In this document: one piece after another, positions 1 to 8,492 of the stretch
Layout: the number at the start of each line of letters is the position of its first letter
Numbering within the stretch: the stretch's first letter is position 1
IMG/VR virus record: IMGVR_UViG_3300047359_000671
Span: 1 to 64,000 of that record
Strand: one strand, 5' to 3'
Source of the DNA: a virus
Length of the DNA stretch: 64,000 bases
Notes under the pieces: model-generated
Seen by the model: only the letters and a program-made list of their open reading frames with translations
What the model was told of the DNA's origin: nothing
The model's database searches: none
Made by a program: the position numbers and the translations under genes

Positions 1-33
1 GCGCAATGCAAAATACTTTATTGTCTGTGTTCA

Positions 34-1182
34 TTATAAGATGCCCTTTAGTTCGGGGAAAGTTTCTAGTAAGTTTAATTCTGGTCTTGAGGGTTGAACA
101 AAAGTCTTATACCAGTTAGGTATATCATTCTTTAATCCATCTTCCATCATAAATTTAACAAGCCAGTTATCTTTGCCTACTATTGGATTATTTTGAAATG
201 AAGGGTCAGTCTGTGCTTCTAACTTTTCTTTTACTTCAAGTTTAAATTCATAAGGCAAGTCTCGTACTCCTGCAGGCTCAACAACTATGTTATTGAATAT
301 AGCAACTTCATGCTCTCTGCACCATGCATGAAACTCTGGTAGTCTCCAAACGTTGAGTAAGCCAATGCTGTGTGATATACCCAAGTGTATCTCTCTATTA
401 TCATGCATCTGTTTAAATTTCTTAAATATCTCGTATGTCTCACTCCATTTACCTGGATATCTAATATACTCAAACTGTTCTTCTGTATTATCCAACGATA
501 ACATAATACGTACAAATCTAAAATGTTTAAAATATTTAACAAGTTTCTCAGGCCAGATAGTACAGTTTGTAAACCAACTGATATCAATATCTTTAGCAAG
601 GTCACGTTCTATAAGAAACTTTAATAGTATTTCTTGTTTCTTAATCATAAACGGCTCACCGCCTGCTAACTCAATTTTCTGAATACTATGTGCATATTCG
701 TTTAGTCCATCCCAGAATTCTGTCTTATCGGGCCATCTTTGGTATGGTGCATTGCTCATATCAATTGAACGATAGAATGAACCCCACTTAGAACTAGACC
801 ATGGAGAACATATTGCACACAATAAATTACATGTGTTCCCCATTTTTAAATCGATAGACTGTAGTGTGTCTGTTTTGAACACACCATGAAAGTCTTGGCT
901 GTCTGCACTCCATGTTCGTTCTTCACGTTGTCTTTTACTCTCACCACCGCTTTTCTCTAAGTCGTGGCATTGTCTACAGTCACGTTCTAGTATATCATTA
1001 TTAAAGTTTGCTATCCAGTCTTTTCTATCAGATAATTTCATTATATCTGGTAAAGAATATTGTTGTGCGTTTGCTGGGATACCGTTGATTTCAAACTTCT
1101 TTGTACTGATACAACACGGTTTGTAGTAGCCTGCGGAGTCGATTTCAATGTTATTTGATACGAATGGGCAGAATTTCTTCAT
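34..1182 (-). CDS. Radical SAM protein with N-terminal cysteine-rich (SPASM-like) module
   Basis: A 382-residue protein counted from the ATG at 1182, which has an AAAGG ribosome-binding site; the upstream ATG at 1215 has none. The CX3CX2C cluster motif CNLLCAIC (about 118-125) and GGEP (about 174-177) identify a radical SAM core, which binds a 4Fe-4S cluster and cleaves S-adenosylmethionine. Ahead of the core lie conserved cysteines (FCPF, KPCC, CRQC) spaced as in SPASM/twitch modules that hold an auxiliary cluster, but placed N-terminally. The C-terminus carries LETFPEL, shared with the other radical SAM proteins of this window. It stands alone, divergent from the lipoprotein gene and behind a late-type box at 1272-1281. 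The substrate is unknown. Confidence 0.85.
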   Translation of the reverse strand: MKKFCPFVSNNIEIDSAGYYKPCCISTKKFEINGIPANAQQYSLPDIMKLSDRKDWIANFNNDILERDCRQCHDLEKSGGESKRQREERTWSADSQDFHGVFKTDTLQSIDLKMGNTCNLLCAICSPWSSSKWGSFYRSIDMSNAPYQRWPDKTEFWDGLNEYAHSIQKIELAGGEPFMIKKQEILLKFLIERDLAKDIDISWFTNCTIWPEKLVKYFKHFRFVRIMLSLDNTEEQFEYIRYPGKWSETYEIFKKFKQMHDNREIHLGISHSIGLLNVWRLPEFHAWCREHEVAIFNNIVVEPAGVRDLPYEFKLEVKEKLEAQTDPSFQNNPIVGKDNWLVKFMMEDGLKNDIPNWYKTFVQPSRPELNLLETFPELKGIL

Positions 1183-1231
1183 AATTAAACCTTTTATTAA
1201 CAAAAAATACATCATTTATAGCAGAAAAAAC

Positions 1232-1262
1232 TTGACAAATATTAATTATATGCTACTATAAT
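1232..1262 (+). promoter_or_regulatory. Sigma70-type (early) promoter for the lipoprotein gene
   Basis: TTGACA at 1232-1237 and TATAAT at 1257-1262, spacer 19, about 55 bases before the lipoprotein start. The spacer is longer than the usual 17; TACTAT at 1254-1259 is an alternative -10 with a 16-base spacer. Confidence 0.6.
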
Positions 1263-1271
1263 AGATGTAAT

Positions 1272-1281
1272 AGTATTTATC
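1272..1281 (-). promoter_or_regulatory. T4-type late promoter for the radical SAM gene at 34-1182
   Basis: On the minus strand this reads GATAAATACT, close to the T4 late box TATAAATA and identical to boxes before gp25 and gp48 in this window. It lies about 90 bases upstream of the start at 1182. Confidence 0.55.
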
Positions 1282-1317
1282 TATGACAAAAATGTTAACT
1301 TTATGGAGAATGAGAGA

Positions 1318-2844
1318 ATGAAACTAACAAAAATCGTAGTAGGTAGTTTGTTTGTATTGGGTTTGACTGCTTGCCAAACAACAACACAAGCAGGCGGAAC
1401 TGTATTCCCGTCACCAAGTGATTTGAAAGTATCAACAAAGAATACAACAACTGGTAAACCTAGCACGAATGTATCTGTTAATAATGGTCCGTGGTCAGGT
1501 CCTATGATGGAGATAACAGAGAATACATTAATTAATGGTCCAACTCCAGGTAGGTATTCGTCCTTTCTAAAGGATACTGGTCGTCAACGAGGTGGACCCC
1601 ACCATTGGACTGGAGATTTCAATAATGATGGTTATGTCGATTTCATTTATGGTGGAGCAGTCGATGATGGTAAATATAATTTGATATACTCAAACAAAAA
1701 AGACATCAACAATGGTGCAGACATCGTTGATAATGACCCACTAAAACAAATGTATTCGTGTGGCAAGATGGCTTGTATTACACCTAATATGATGCCTGAA
1801 TTGTTTCTTGGTACTGCAAATGGAACTTGGGAAAGAAGTTCATATCTTCTAATTGATAAGCGCAAAAATGCAGGCATTCGTCATGGTAAACCTGCTGTTG
1901 CTGACTTTAATGGTGACGGTATCCAAGACTTCTGGTTTTATGATGATAAAGCAGACGAAAGCGGGCGAGTATCAAGTAACCAAGTTCGTTGGAGCGGATT
2001 CCGTGACAGTTACTATTTGTCTCAACCTAATGGCACTTGGTTAGAAAGTTCTGATACACATCTAAACAAAGTTGTTAATGATTTTGGTCACGGTGGTCAA
2101 GCAGGCGATATCAATGGCGACGGTTGGATAGATATGTTATCTACAACAAGCGGTAAACATGTTGATTGTTGGATAAACATCGGCGATGGTGTAATGAAAT
2201 ATCGCAAGTGTGTAGATGGCGCGGCGGCATATATTGTTGAACTTGCTGATTTCGACGGCGATGGTGACTTGGATATGTTCACTACACAACAAGAAAACTC
2301 AAATCAACCTGGACGCCCAAAGATATCATGTAATGATGGTAATGGTTGGTTCCGTGTATGTAAAAATATGTCAGTATTCACTGATGGAGATTATGATTGG
2401 GTCGGCTCAGTTGGCGCACGTTCATGGGATTTTGATAATGATGGTGACCAAGATATCATACTTATGCGTTTTAGAAATTTGTATGCCGGTGTCGCTATGG
2501 AGATTAAAGAAAATCTCGGTAATTTGAACTTCAATTCAGAGTTGACAGTACTGATGTCTGGTCCAACTAAAGAAGAATTTTCTAAGTTAACAACTGAGGC
2601 TAATCGATGGAACAAGTACTTTACATTGAAACTACATGATGTAAATGATGATGGCTTAATGGATGTTATATTTTATGATGGCAAATCTGGTTTATATGAT
2701 AATACAATTTGGTTGAACAAAGGTAATTTACAGTTCGAACTGATTAAGAAAAATGATAAAAACAATCCTATTAAGCAGATTAGAGTTTCACAAACAAACT
2801 ATAAAGAAACTGCTAGTGCGGAAATCTTAACGATTATTAAATAG
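1318..2844 (+). CDS. Secreted lipoprotein with FG-GAP/VCBS calcium-binding repeats
   Basis: A 508-residue protein starting at ATG 1318 (MKLTK), preceded by GGAG. The in-frame ATG at 1303 has no ribosome-binding site. The N-terminus is a lipoprotein signal: a hydrophobic stretch ending in the lipobox LTAC, so Cys19 would be lipidated after signal peptidase II cleavage. The rest contains at least six DxNxDGxxD-type calcium-loop repeats (for example DFNNDGYVDF, DINGDGWIDM, DFDGDGDLDM), typical of FG-GAP/VCBS beta-propellers. It is the only plus-strand gene in the first 39 kb and has its own host-type promoter. Phage lipoproteins can block superinfection at the cell surface; that role is an inference here. 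Its 3' end overlaps the convergent epimerase gene by 18 bases. Confidence 0.8.
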   Translation: MKLTKIVVGSLFVLGLTACQTTTQAGGTVFPSPSDLKVSTKNTTTGKPSTNVSVNNGPWSGPMMEITENTLINGPTPGRYSSFLKDTGRQRGGPHHWTGDFNNDGYVDFIYGGAVDDGKYNLIYSNKKDINNGADIVDNDPLKQMYSCGKMACITPNMMPELFLGTANGTWERSSYLLIDKRKNAGIRHGKPAVADFNGDGIQDFWFYDDKADESGRVSSNQVRWSGFRDSYYLSQPNGTWLESSDTHLNKVVNDFGHGGQAGDINGDGWIDMLSTTSGKHVDCWINIGDGVMKYRKCVDGAAAYIVELADFDGDGDLDMFTTQQENSNQPGRPKISCNDGNGWFRVCKNMSVFTDGDYDWVGSVGARSWDFDNDGDQDIILMRFRNLYAGVAMEIKENLGNLNFNSELTVLMSGPTKEEFSKLTTEANRWNKYFTLKLHDVNDDGLMDVIFYDGKSGLYDNTIWLNKGNLQFELIKKNDKNNPIKQIRVSQTNYKETASAEILTIIK

Positions 2845-3732
2845 TAATGTTTTGCGTAACCCGTCTTTAAGTGTAGTGAATTTATAATCACCAACTAAAG
2901 ACAACATCTTAGAAACATCTGCGCATCTTCTGGACACACTTCCGGGAGGTGCGTTTTTGTATATAGGGTCTCTGTCAACACCAACAATCTCTCGTACAAT
3001 CTCTGCTACTTCTCTGATAGTGGATTCATTTGGGTTGCCAATATGAACTGTATCGTTTGTAAATTTTTCACCTACTAATAAAGTTAATTCAGCGGCATCG
3101 TCAATGTAAATGAATGCACGTGTTTCGTTGTGACCATATAATACATCATCTCCTGCTTTTAATCGTTCTGCATATTCAGGAATGAAATGTGCTTTCTGTT
3201 CGCTACCGTATGCGTTATGATATCTAATGATAATGTAATCTAGGTCATGTTCTTTATGTGCGGCGTGTACCGCAATCTCTCCCATTAGTTTGCTACCTGC
3301 ATAACTCCAACGTGTGTTGTCTATCTCATTAATTACCCCAACGTTTACTTCTGGTGTGGGGATATCTGTAATACCTAGTTGAACTGCACCAGCATATATC
3401 TCACTGCTACTTGCATACACGAACTTTGTTTTTGAATGCTTATATCTATGAATTAGATTTATGGTAGGAGTCAATGTACTATCTATGACAGATAATGGCT
3501 TTGTGTAGAAGTGTGCTGTATTGTTATATGCACACAAATGATACACTATATCTGCTTCAGGTAAAGATGCTACTCTTTCATTATCAGTCAAATCACATGT
3601 GTCAAAAATGTGTCCGTATGTGTTAGCAGGCTCATGTATATCAGTTAATCGAACATCATGCTCACTGTTCTCCAGTTGCTTTGCTAATGCTTGACCGATA
3701 AATCCAGAAGCGCCAGTGATTAGTATTTTCAT
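2827..3732 (-). CDS. NAD-dependent sugar epimerase/dehydratase (extended SDR)
   Basis: This 301-residue protein has the Rossmann motif GASGFIG (7-13), a catalytic serine region YASSSEIY (about 106-113) and the YxxxK pair Y144/K148. Together these are the hallmarks of extended short-chain dehydrogenases acting on nucleotide sugars. Length is normal for the family. The exact reaction (4-epimerase, dehydratase or UDP-glucuronate decarboxylase) cannot be decided from sequence. It is the last gene of the long minus-strand operon and its start overlaps the end of the nucleotide-sugar dehydrogenase gene by 4 bases, suggesting consecutive steps on one sugar nucleotide. Confidence 0.85.
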   Translation of the reverse strand: MKILITGASGFIGQALAKQLENSEHDVRLTDIHEPANTYGHIFDTCDLTDNERVASLPEADIVYHLCAYNNTAHFYTKPLSVIDSTLTPTINLIHRYKHSKTKFVYASSSEIYAGAVQLGITDIPTPEVNVGVINEIDNTRWSYAGSKLMGEIAVHAAHKEHDLDYIIIRYHNAYGSEQKAHFIPEYAERLKAGDDVLYGHNETRAFIYIDDAAELTLLVGEKFTNDTVHIGNPNESTIREVAEIVREIVGVDRDPIYKNAPPGSVSRRCADVSKMLSLVGDYKFTTLKDGLRKTLLFNNR

Positions 3733-4520
3733 TTCCTCATGCCTTCAAATACTGTTTTCTTAAACAGTTTGTTTTCTTTATCAATATACTCAAATAGTTT
3801 ATTTGGTATGCCTAGTTTCTTACATGCATTGTTCATTGCCAATACATCTTTAGGTAAACAAGCACCACCGTATCCTCGTAGTTCAGGTTTGACATCTAAG
3901 TACTCGTCTGGTAAATCACTGTTACGTAAGAATGCTTCTTTTACTTTATCGTAATCTGCCCCCATCTTATCACTTATCTCAAACATTACATTAGAGAATA
4001 CTACACGCAACGCATTGAATGTATTGTGATAATACTTCATAAGTTCTGCTTCTGTAGGCGAAACTCTCATAATATCTTCTGGTAGTTTGCCATGTGAACG
4101 TTGTACTAGATAGTAATAGTTTACATTATCTGTTCCTACTAGTAATAACTTGTGGTCGAATATAAAGTCATACTCTGCGCTTCTTTCTTTTAAGAACTCT
4201 GGAACAAATACAATTCTATCATCGTATTGTTCTACTAGTCTTTTAGTAGTGCCTGGTTCTACTGTTGACTTAATACCTATTACGCCTTCGTAGTTTGCTT
4301 GTCGTAGTTCTGCTATTACACTTTCTACAATACTTGTGTCGCATTCACCTTTGTCGTTTGTTGGTGTAGGTACACATAGATATATAATCTCTGCTTGTAA
4401 CAAGTCTTCTATCTTTGTGTCGAGTGTAATGTCATGTGGTATAACTGTGTACCCACAATGTTCAAAGCCTGTCTTACATGCGTTGCCTACTACTCCTAAA
4501 CCTACTAATCCTATTTTCAT
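3729..4520 (-). CDS. Short UDP-glucose/GDP-mannose-type dehydrogenase
   Basis: 263 residues from ATG 4520, which has a GGAAG ribosome-binding site; a GTG four codons upstream is less likely. The N-terminal NAD-binding motif GLVGLGVVG, the CVPTPTN and STVEPGTT segments, and the active-site GGACLPKD with catalytic Cys221 match UDP-sugar 6-dehydrogenases, which oxidise C6 of a nucleotide hexose to an acid. Cellular enzymes run to about 400 residues; this protein stops after the central domain and lacks the C-terminal UDP-binding Rossmann domain. It may use a different substrate or depend on a partner. It sits between the epimerase and a thioredoxin-fold gene. Confidence 0.8.
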   Translation of the reverse strand: MKIGLVGLGVVGNACKTGFEHCGYTVIPHDITLDTKIEDLLQAEIIYLCVPTPTNDKGECDTSIVESVIAELRQANYEGVIGIKSTVEPGTTKRLVEQYDDRIVFVPEFLKERSAEYDFIFDHKLLLVGTDNVNYYYLVQRSHGKLPEDIMRVSPTEAELMKYYHNTFNALRVVFSNVMFEISDKMGADYDKVKEAFLRNSDLPDEYLDVKPELRGYGGACLPKDVLAMNNACKKLGIPNKLFEYIDKENKLFKKTVFEGMRK

Positions 4521-5038
4521 AAATTCTTCCACTTTACACTACAACCAAATGATGGGTTCGGTTCCCAATTAATTGGCTTGCCTGCTAATGTTAAATCTAA
4601 TGCATGTCGTAAACTACTACCAGTTGGCATTAAATCATTGCTTGTATGACTTGGGTCTAGTTCGCCATGATACACGATAGTATCATCTTCGTCAATGACA
4701 TAAAACTCTGGAGTACAAACTGCACCATATGTCTTTGCTATACTTTGGTCTTCATCGAATATATAATCACATGCCAATCCATACTTATTCTTAAAATCTT
4801 CCATAAATTCTGGTGCATCTTCTGGGCTACTATCGTCTGTGTCTGGACTTGCATCGTTACTGTTAACTGCAATACAATGCACTCTGTCATTGTAATCTTT
4901 TACTATCTTTGATATTGCTGGCATTCTAAACAAGACATAAGGACAATGGTTACAAATAATCATTACTAGTCTTACGCCCTTAACATCGTCAATTGGATGT
5001 GCTTTCTTACCTATCATATTTTCACTTGTCAATAACAT
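4517..5038 (-). CDS. Thioredoxin-fold redox protein (peroxiredoxin/TlpA-like)
   Basis: A 173-residue protein with the motif CNHCPYV (Cys29/Cys32), the CxxCP redox pair of the PRX-like thioredoxin subfamily. The later CTPEFYVID segment has the cis-proline (TPE) typical of thioredoxin folds, and a C-terminal GCSVKWK is often seen in this subfamily. Its 3' end touches the dehydrogenase start. No signal peptide is visible, so it should act in the cytoplasm. Its place among sugar and radical SAM genes suggests a redox-supply role, for example reducing enzyme disulfides, but that is inference. Confidence 0.75.
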   Translation of the reverse strand: MLLTSENMIGKKAHPIDDVKGVRLVMIICNHCPYVLFRMPAISKIVKDYNDRVHCIAVNSNDASPDTDDSSPEDAPEFMEDFKNKYGLACDYIFDEDQSIAKTYGAVCTPEFYVIDEDDTIVYHGELDPSHTSNDLMPTGSSLRHALDLTLAGKPINWEPNPSFGCSVKWKNL

Positions 5039-6231
5039 TAGCCTACTACCTCAAACTCTGGTGTACAGAATACAAGTTTACCACCGTCTTCAATCCAGTC
5101 TTTTAAAATTCTATTAACAAACAGTTCTTTAAAATGAAATGGGAATACTAAGAAGTAATCTGCTTTCTCTTTTGCTTCGTCTTCATGTACAATAGGAATA
5201 CTACTGCCAACTAGATACTTACCAATCTTATCTGGATGTATCTCAGCGGCACCACTAATCACATCACTATCTAGTCCATAGTATTGCATGATTGTGTTAC
5301 CCTTAGTACTAGCACCCATGATATAAACTTTCTTGCCATCTGCTACTTCTGAACGTAAGAAGTTCATAGTCTCATCTCGGTTCTTATCGATATTTGATTT
5401 CCAGTCAGTATATCGTTCTGTTGAACAATCTTCTTCATAAGATATACTACCTTTATTTAGGTGACGTATAAACAACTGGTAACTACCACCATTAATATCA
5501 TTCTCACGTACTTGATAAATCTCAAGTCCATTACGTTCTAATAAGTTTACTAATGCGGTGTATGAATAATATTCTAAGTGTTCATGTATAACATTACCTA
5601 AGTCGTTACTGTCTAGCATAGGCCGTGCAGTCATTAACTGACAAATCCAAACACCAGTATTGCTTAGTATACTCTTAATATCCTGTACAAAAGAGTTTGG
5701 GTTATCTAAATCGTAGAACATAGCAACAGTTGTTATAACTTTTGCTTTTTGAATATACATCTTCTTTTCCCAATTCTTTATGTTAAAGAAGTCTCCAATC
5801 ATAATATCACAATTCTTTTTCAATTCACTGTGTATATTTTGTGCTGGGTCAATACCGACTTTTATAACATTATCAGGATAGAAACTTAGCAGTGTACCAT
5901 CATTTGCACCGATGTCAACTACAATATCATTATCATATAGTTCTATTTCTTTCTGTGATTCGATTGTAATACTTTCTAAATTATCAACAATCTTTTTGTT
6001 TAACCTAGACAAATACCAATAGTTTTTATATAAATCTTCTTCACGCACAGTATGTGTCAGTTGAACTAAGTCGCACTCGTTACAATGCACTAGTGCAAGA
6101 GGAGCCATACCGATATCTGTGTTTGGTTCTTTGACAAATGCATTAATTTTCAAATCACCAATGTCGAATACTACGTTAAGGTCTGTGTTACCACAACTAC
6201 GACACTTTTTAATTTGTTTTACTTTTGTCAT
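5038..6231 (-). CDS. SAM-dependent sugar C-methyltransferase (zinc-binding type)
   Basis: The 397-residue architecture matches NDP-hexose C-methyltransferases. An N-terminal zinc-binding module (CRSC at 10-13 and CNEC at 50-53) is followed by a class I methyltransferase fold with the SAM motif VVDIGANDG (about 104-112). A C-terminal substrate domain contains YIMGASTKGNTIMQYYGL. Family members methylate a keto-deoxysugar nucleotide on carbon. It lies in the sugar section of the operon, sharing one base with its upstream neighbour (stop and start meet at 6231) and one base with its downstream neighbour at 5038. Confidence 0.8.
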   Translation of the reverse strand: MTKVKQIKKCRSCGNTDLNVVFDIGDLKINAFVKEPNTDIGMAPLALVHCNECDLVQLTHTVREEDLYKNYWYLSRLNKKIVDNLESITIESQKEIELYDNDIVVDIGANDGTLLSFYPDNVIKVGIDPAQNIHSELKKNCDIMIGDFFNIKNWEKKMYIQKAKVITTVAMFYDLDNPNSFVQDIKSILSNTGVWICQLMTARPMLDSNDLGNVIHEHLEYYSYTALVNLLERNGLEIYQVRENDINGGSYQLFIRHLNKGSISYEEDCSTERYTDWKSNIDKNRDETMNFLRSEVADGKKVYIMGASTKGNTIMQYYGLDSDVISGAAEIHPDKIGKYLVGSSIPIVHEDEAKEKADYFLVFPFHFKELFVNRILKDWIEDGGKLVFCTPEFEVVG

Positions 6232-6836
6232 TATAAATCCTTTATATAACTGATATCGGGATACGTATACGACCCTGCAATATCTTTGTTAACTGTTTTC
6301 GTCTTCTTAAAGTTTTCAAGACCCATAGTCGCAGTCTCTGGTGTCATAAACATATGATATCCTAAAACTGTCATCTTGTCATCTTCGTATGGTATGCTCA
6401 TATCTCTGCCATCATGCACTGCACGTTGGGCCCAATCATAAAAATCTTTATCGTCTGTGAGTATCATACCACCTTTAATAGTACTTAGTATTTTTTTAAA
6501 TTGAAAACTCAAACATTGGTAAGTTCCCTTGATATACATATTCTCAGTAAAGCGAGGAGCACCATCTACAATGTTTGTTGGTTCGATTGGATATACGCCC
6601 GACCATTGTCTGTCTGTGAATTCAACATCAAATCCGGCATGTATCATTTGCATAGGCGCACTAACATAAGTGTGCTTTGGTATTTTAACAGTACACGTTC
6701 CATGTTTCTTCTTATAGTATATAGCACTTAAAAAAATAGCATGACTACAACAATCGGTTGCAATACTATATGGTGCACCAGAGTAATCTGCAATTACTCT
6801 TTCGAACTCATGTACTTTATCAAATGGATTACTCAT
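6231..6836 (-). CDS. Short DegT/DnrJ/EryC1-like PLP sugar aminotransferase
   Basis: 201 residues resembling the large domain of sugar aminotransferases. It has the cofactor-side segment DCCSHAIFLSAIY, the CTVKIPKHTYVSAPMQMIHAG segment, and a LSFQFKK stretch (about 109-115) where the PLP-binding lysine is expected. Family members are usually 360-400 residues, so about half is missing. No frameshifted remainder is visible nearby and the stop overlaps the next start normally, so this looks like a phage-reduced form rather than a broken gene. Whether it still transaminates is uncertain. Confidence 0.65.
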   Translation of the reverse strand: MSNPFDKVHEFERVIADYSGAPYSIATDCCSHAIFLSAIYYKKKHGTCTVKIPKHTYVSAPMQMIHAGFDVEFTDRQWSGVYPIEPTNIVDGAPRFTENMYIKGTYQCLSFQFKKILSTIKGGMILTDDKDFYDWAQRAVHDGRDMSIPYEDDKMTVLGYHMFMTPETATMGLENFKKTKTVNKDIAGSYTYPDISYIKDL

Positions 6837-6924
6837 CTCTGTCTCGTCCGTACCAAAGTTCAGCGCCTAAATAAATTGCTGAAATGATTATTGAAGCCCC
6901 AGCCATGATTACAATATCACTCAT
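6829..6924 (-). CDS. 31-residue transmembrane micro-protein
   Basis: A small ORF filling the gap between the cupin and aminotransferase genes. It starts at ATG 6924, with GGAA just upstream, inside an ATGAGTGA overlap with the cupin stop. It ends in an ATGAGTAA overlap with the aminotransferase start. The product begins MSDIVIMAGASIIISAIYLG and ends in a charged tail rich in Arg, Asp and Glu: one hydrophobic span followed by a polar tail. Coupling at both ends argues that it is translated. The function is unknown. Confidence 0.6.
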   Translation of the reverse strand: MSDIVIMAGASIIISAIYLGAELWYGRDRDE

Positions 6925-7312
6925 TTCCTGTCACCTTTATAATAGGGTTATTGCATTTATCCCAATGCTTTGTTAACATACTTACAAAAGAATAATCTTC
7001 TAATGCTTTGAACTTATGAGAAGTTCCGGTTGGTATACGAATGCTATCTCCTACTTCTAATACAATAGTGATATCTTCTCCGTTAGAAACGAACTCAGTG
7101 TACTCACACCTTCCTGCAACAACCATCATATACTCGTTAAACTCAGGATGATAATGATACCCTCGTTCATCGTCTTTCTTTGTAACCATAAGATTGTACT
7201 CAGTCAAACTATCATTAACCGGGAAACTGAATATAGTACCTCGTTTATCTTTGAATATATCTGGGTTTACTATTTCTGTCTTACTGTTATCACTTATCTT
7301 TTTGTATCTCAT
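6917..7312 (-). CDS. Cupin-domain sugar isomerase/epimerase-like protein
   Basis: A 131-residue single-domain cupin. The motif GYHYHPEFNEYMMVV gives metal ligands His53, His55 and Glu60, and GDSIRIPTGTSHKF gives His99. WxcM/FdtA-type ketoisomerases and related sugar epimerases have this size and occur beside DegT aminotransferases and C-methyltransferases, as here. It probably works on the same deoxysugar intermediate. Its start overlaps the end of the upstream gene by 23 bases. Confidence 0.7.
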   Translation of the reverse strand: MRYKKISDNSKTEIVNPDIFKDKRGTIFSFPVNDSLTEYNLMVTKKDDERGYHYHPEFNEYMMVVAGRCEYTEFVSNGEDITIVLEVGDSIRIPTGTSHKFKALEDYSFVSMLTKHWDKCNNPIIKVTGNE

Positions 7313-8492
7313 CTGCTAACCATGAATAAACATCTTCAAAGTATCCCTTTGTGATGTCTCTAAATTCTTTACTAAAATATCTTCTTTTATTATACACTAA
7401 TCTGTCACGGATTTCAAGTGTTTTCTGCTTTAATTCTTCTTGCGTCATACCATTAATCGTTTGCATCTGTTCTAATACCATCTCCGTTCGTTTGAACATA
7501 TCTTCCTCTATATCGTAACTATTATCAAAAACGTCATCGAATGTATCAAATCCCCATTCTCTGAGAACTTCTAATGTTCTGGGTTGTCCTATAATCATAA
7601 AAGGATGCATGAATACAATTGCTTTAAATATAACTTCTGAAACGTAACACCCTGGTCCCATTGGGCTACTCTCTGTTAATATACTCATAAAAGAATTTTG
7701 ATAGAATGACGCTGAACTCCATAATGTATCATCATAGAAGCACCCATTTTCTTGGAAGTCTGTTACATCTAATACTAACGGTAAGTCTTTCATAAACTCA
7801 CTTGCTTGTGTTCTGATTTTATCTATATCAACTAGATTATACTGGTCAAACACTTCATTGTAATCTTCTTTGTCTTTGACAATCCATTCAATATGCTGTT
7901 CAAATGTTTCACCGTCCATCTCTCTTGCACAACTTATCAAGTTGTTATCAATCATTCCCATCTCATGTAATCGTAATAAGAAATACATTCTATGTGGTTT
8001 GTGAATTCTATTAAAACTTAAGAATGCATTATCACATGTTCGTTGGTCTATGAACTCGTCTGTGATATCATATTTTTCTTCCCAGTAGTAGTGATTCCAC
8101 CCAGGAACAAAAAACGTTTTAATGTTTGATTTGTTATGATGTGGTGCAAAGAAGTCACCGGATACCCAACACGTATTGTTTATATCTGCACCCGCTTCTT
8201 CTAGTTTCTCATTCACATTTATGTTTTCATGGTAGAAGAAATCTCCTTCAACACATATTGGTTCTTGTGCTGTACTGATTACGACTCTAGAGTCTTTAGG
8301 TAACTGTTTTGCTACACTACCATCTTTAACATACTCAATACCAGAATTTCCTATCTCTTGTGAGATATTCGGTTCGTATATTAATCTATTACTTTCACCG
8401 AACGCAATATCAAACTTAAAGAAGTTATGTAATAGATATCTCCACCACTGCGAGTCTCCACCTTTGAAATGAGTTGTATTTACTTTTATCAT
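7290..8492 (-). CDS. Glycosyltransferase-like protein
   Basis: A 400-residue protein without a decisive catalytic motif. The middle segment FLSFNRIHKPHRMYFLLRL and the later SEVIFKAIVFMHPFMIIG...LEVLREWGF region resemble the donor-binding half of GT-B glycosyltransferases, including fucosyltransferase/exostosin-like proteins often found in marine phage and surface-polysaccharide loci. Starts and stops couple by ATGA to both neighbours. No signal peptide is seen, so a cytoplasmic role is expected. The assignment rests on recalled family patterns and context. Confidence 0.5.
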   Translation of the reverse strand: MIKVNTTHFKGGDSQWWRYLLHNFFKFDIAFGESNRLIYEPNISQEIGNSGIEYVKDGSVAKQLPKDSRVVISTAQEPICVEGDFFYHENINVNEKLEEAGADINNTCWVSGDFFAPHHNKSNIKTFFVPGWNHYYWEEKYDITDEFIDQRTCDNAFLSFNRIHKPHRMYFLLRLHEMGMIDNNLISCAREMDGETFEQHIEWIVKDKEDYNEVFDQYNLVDIDKIRTQASEFMKDLPLVLDVTDFQENGCFYDDTLWSSASFYQNSFMSILTESSPMGPGCYVSEVIFKAIVFMHPFMIIGQPRTLEVLREWGFDTFDDVFDNSYDIEEDMFKRTEMVLEQMQTINGMTQEELKQKTLEIRDRLVYNKRRYFSKEFRDITKGYFEDVYSWLADEIQKDK

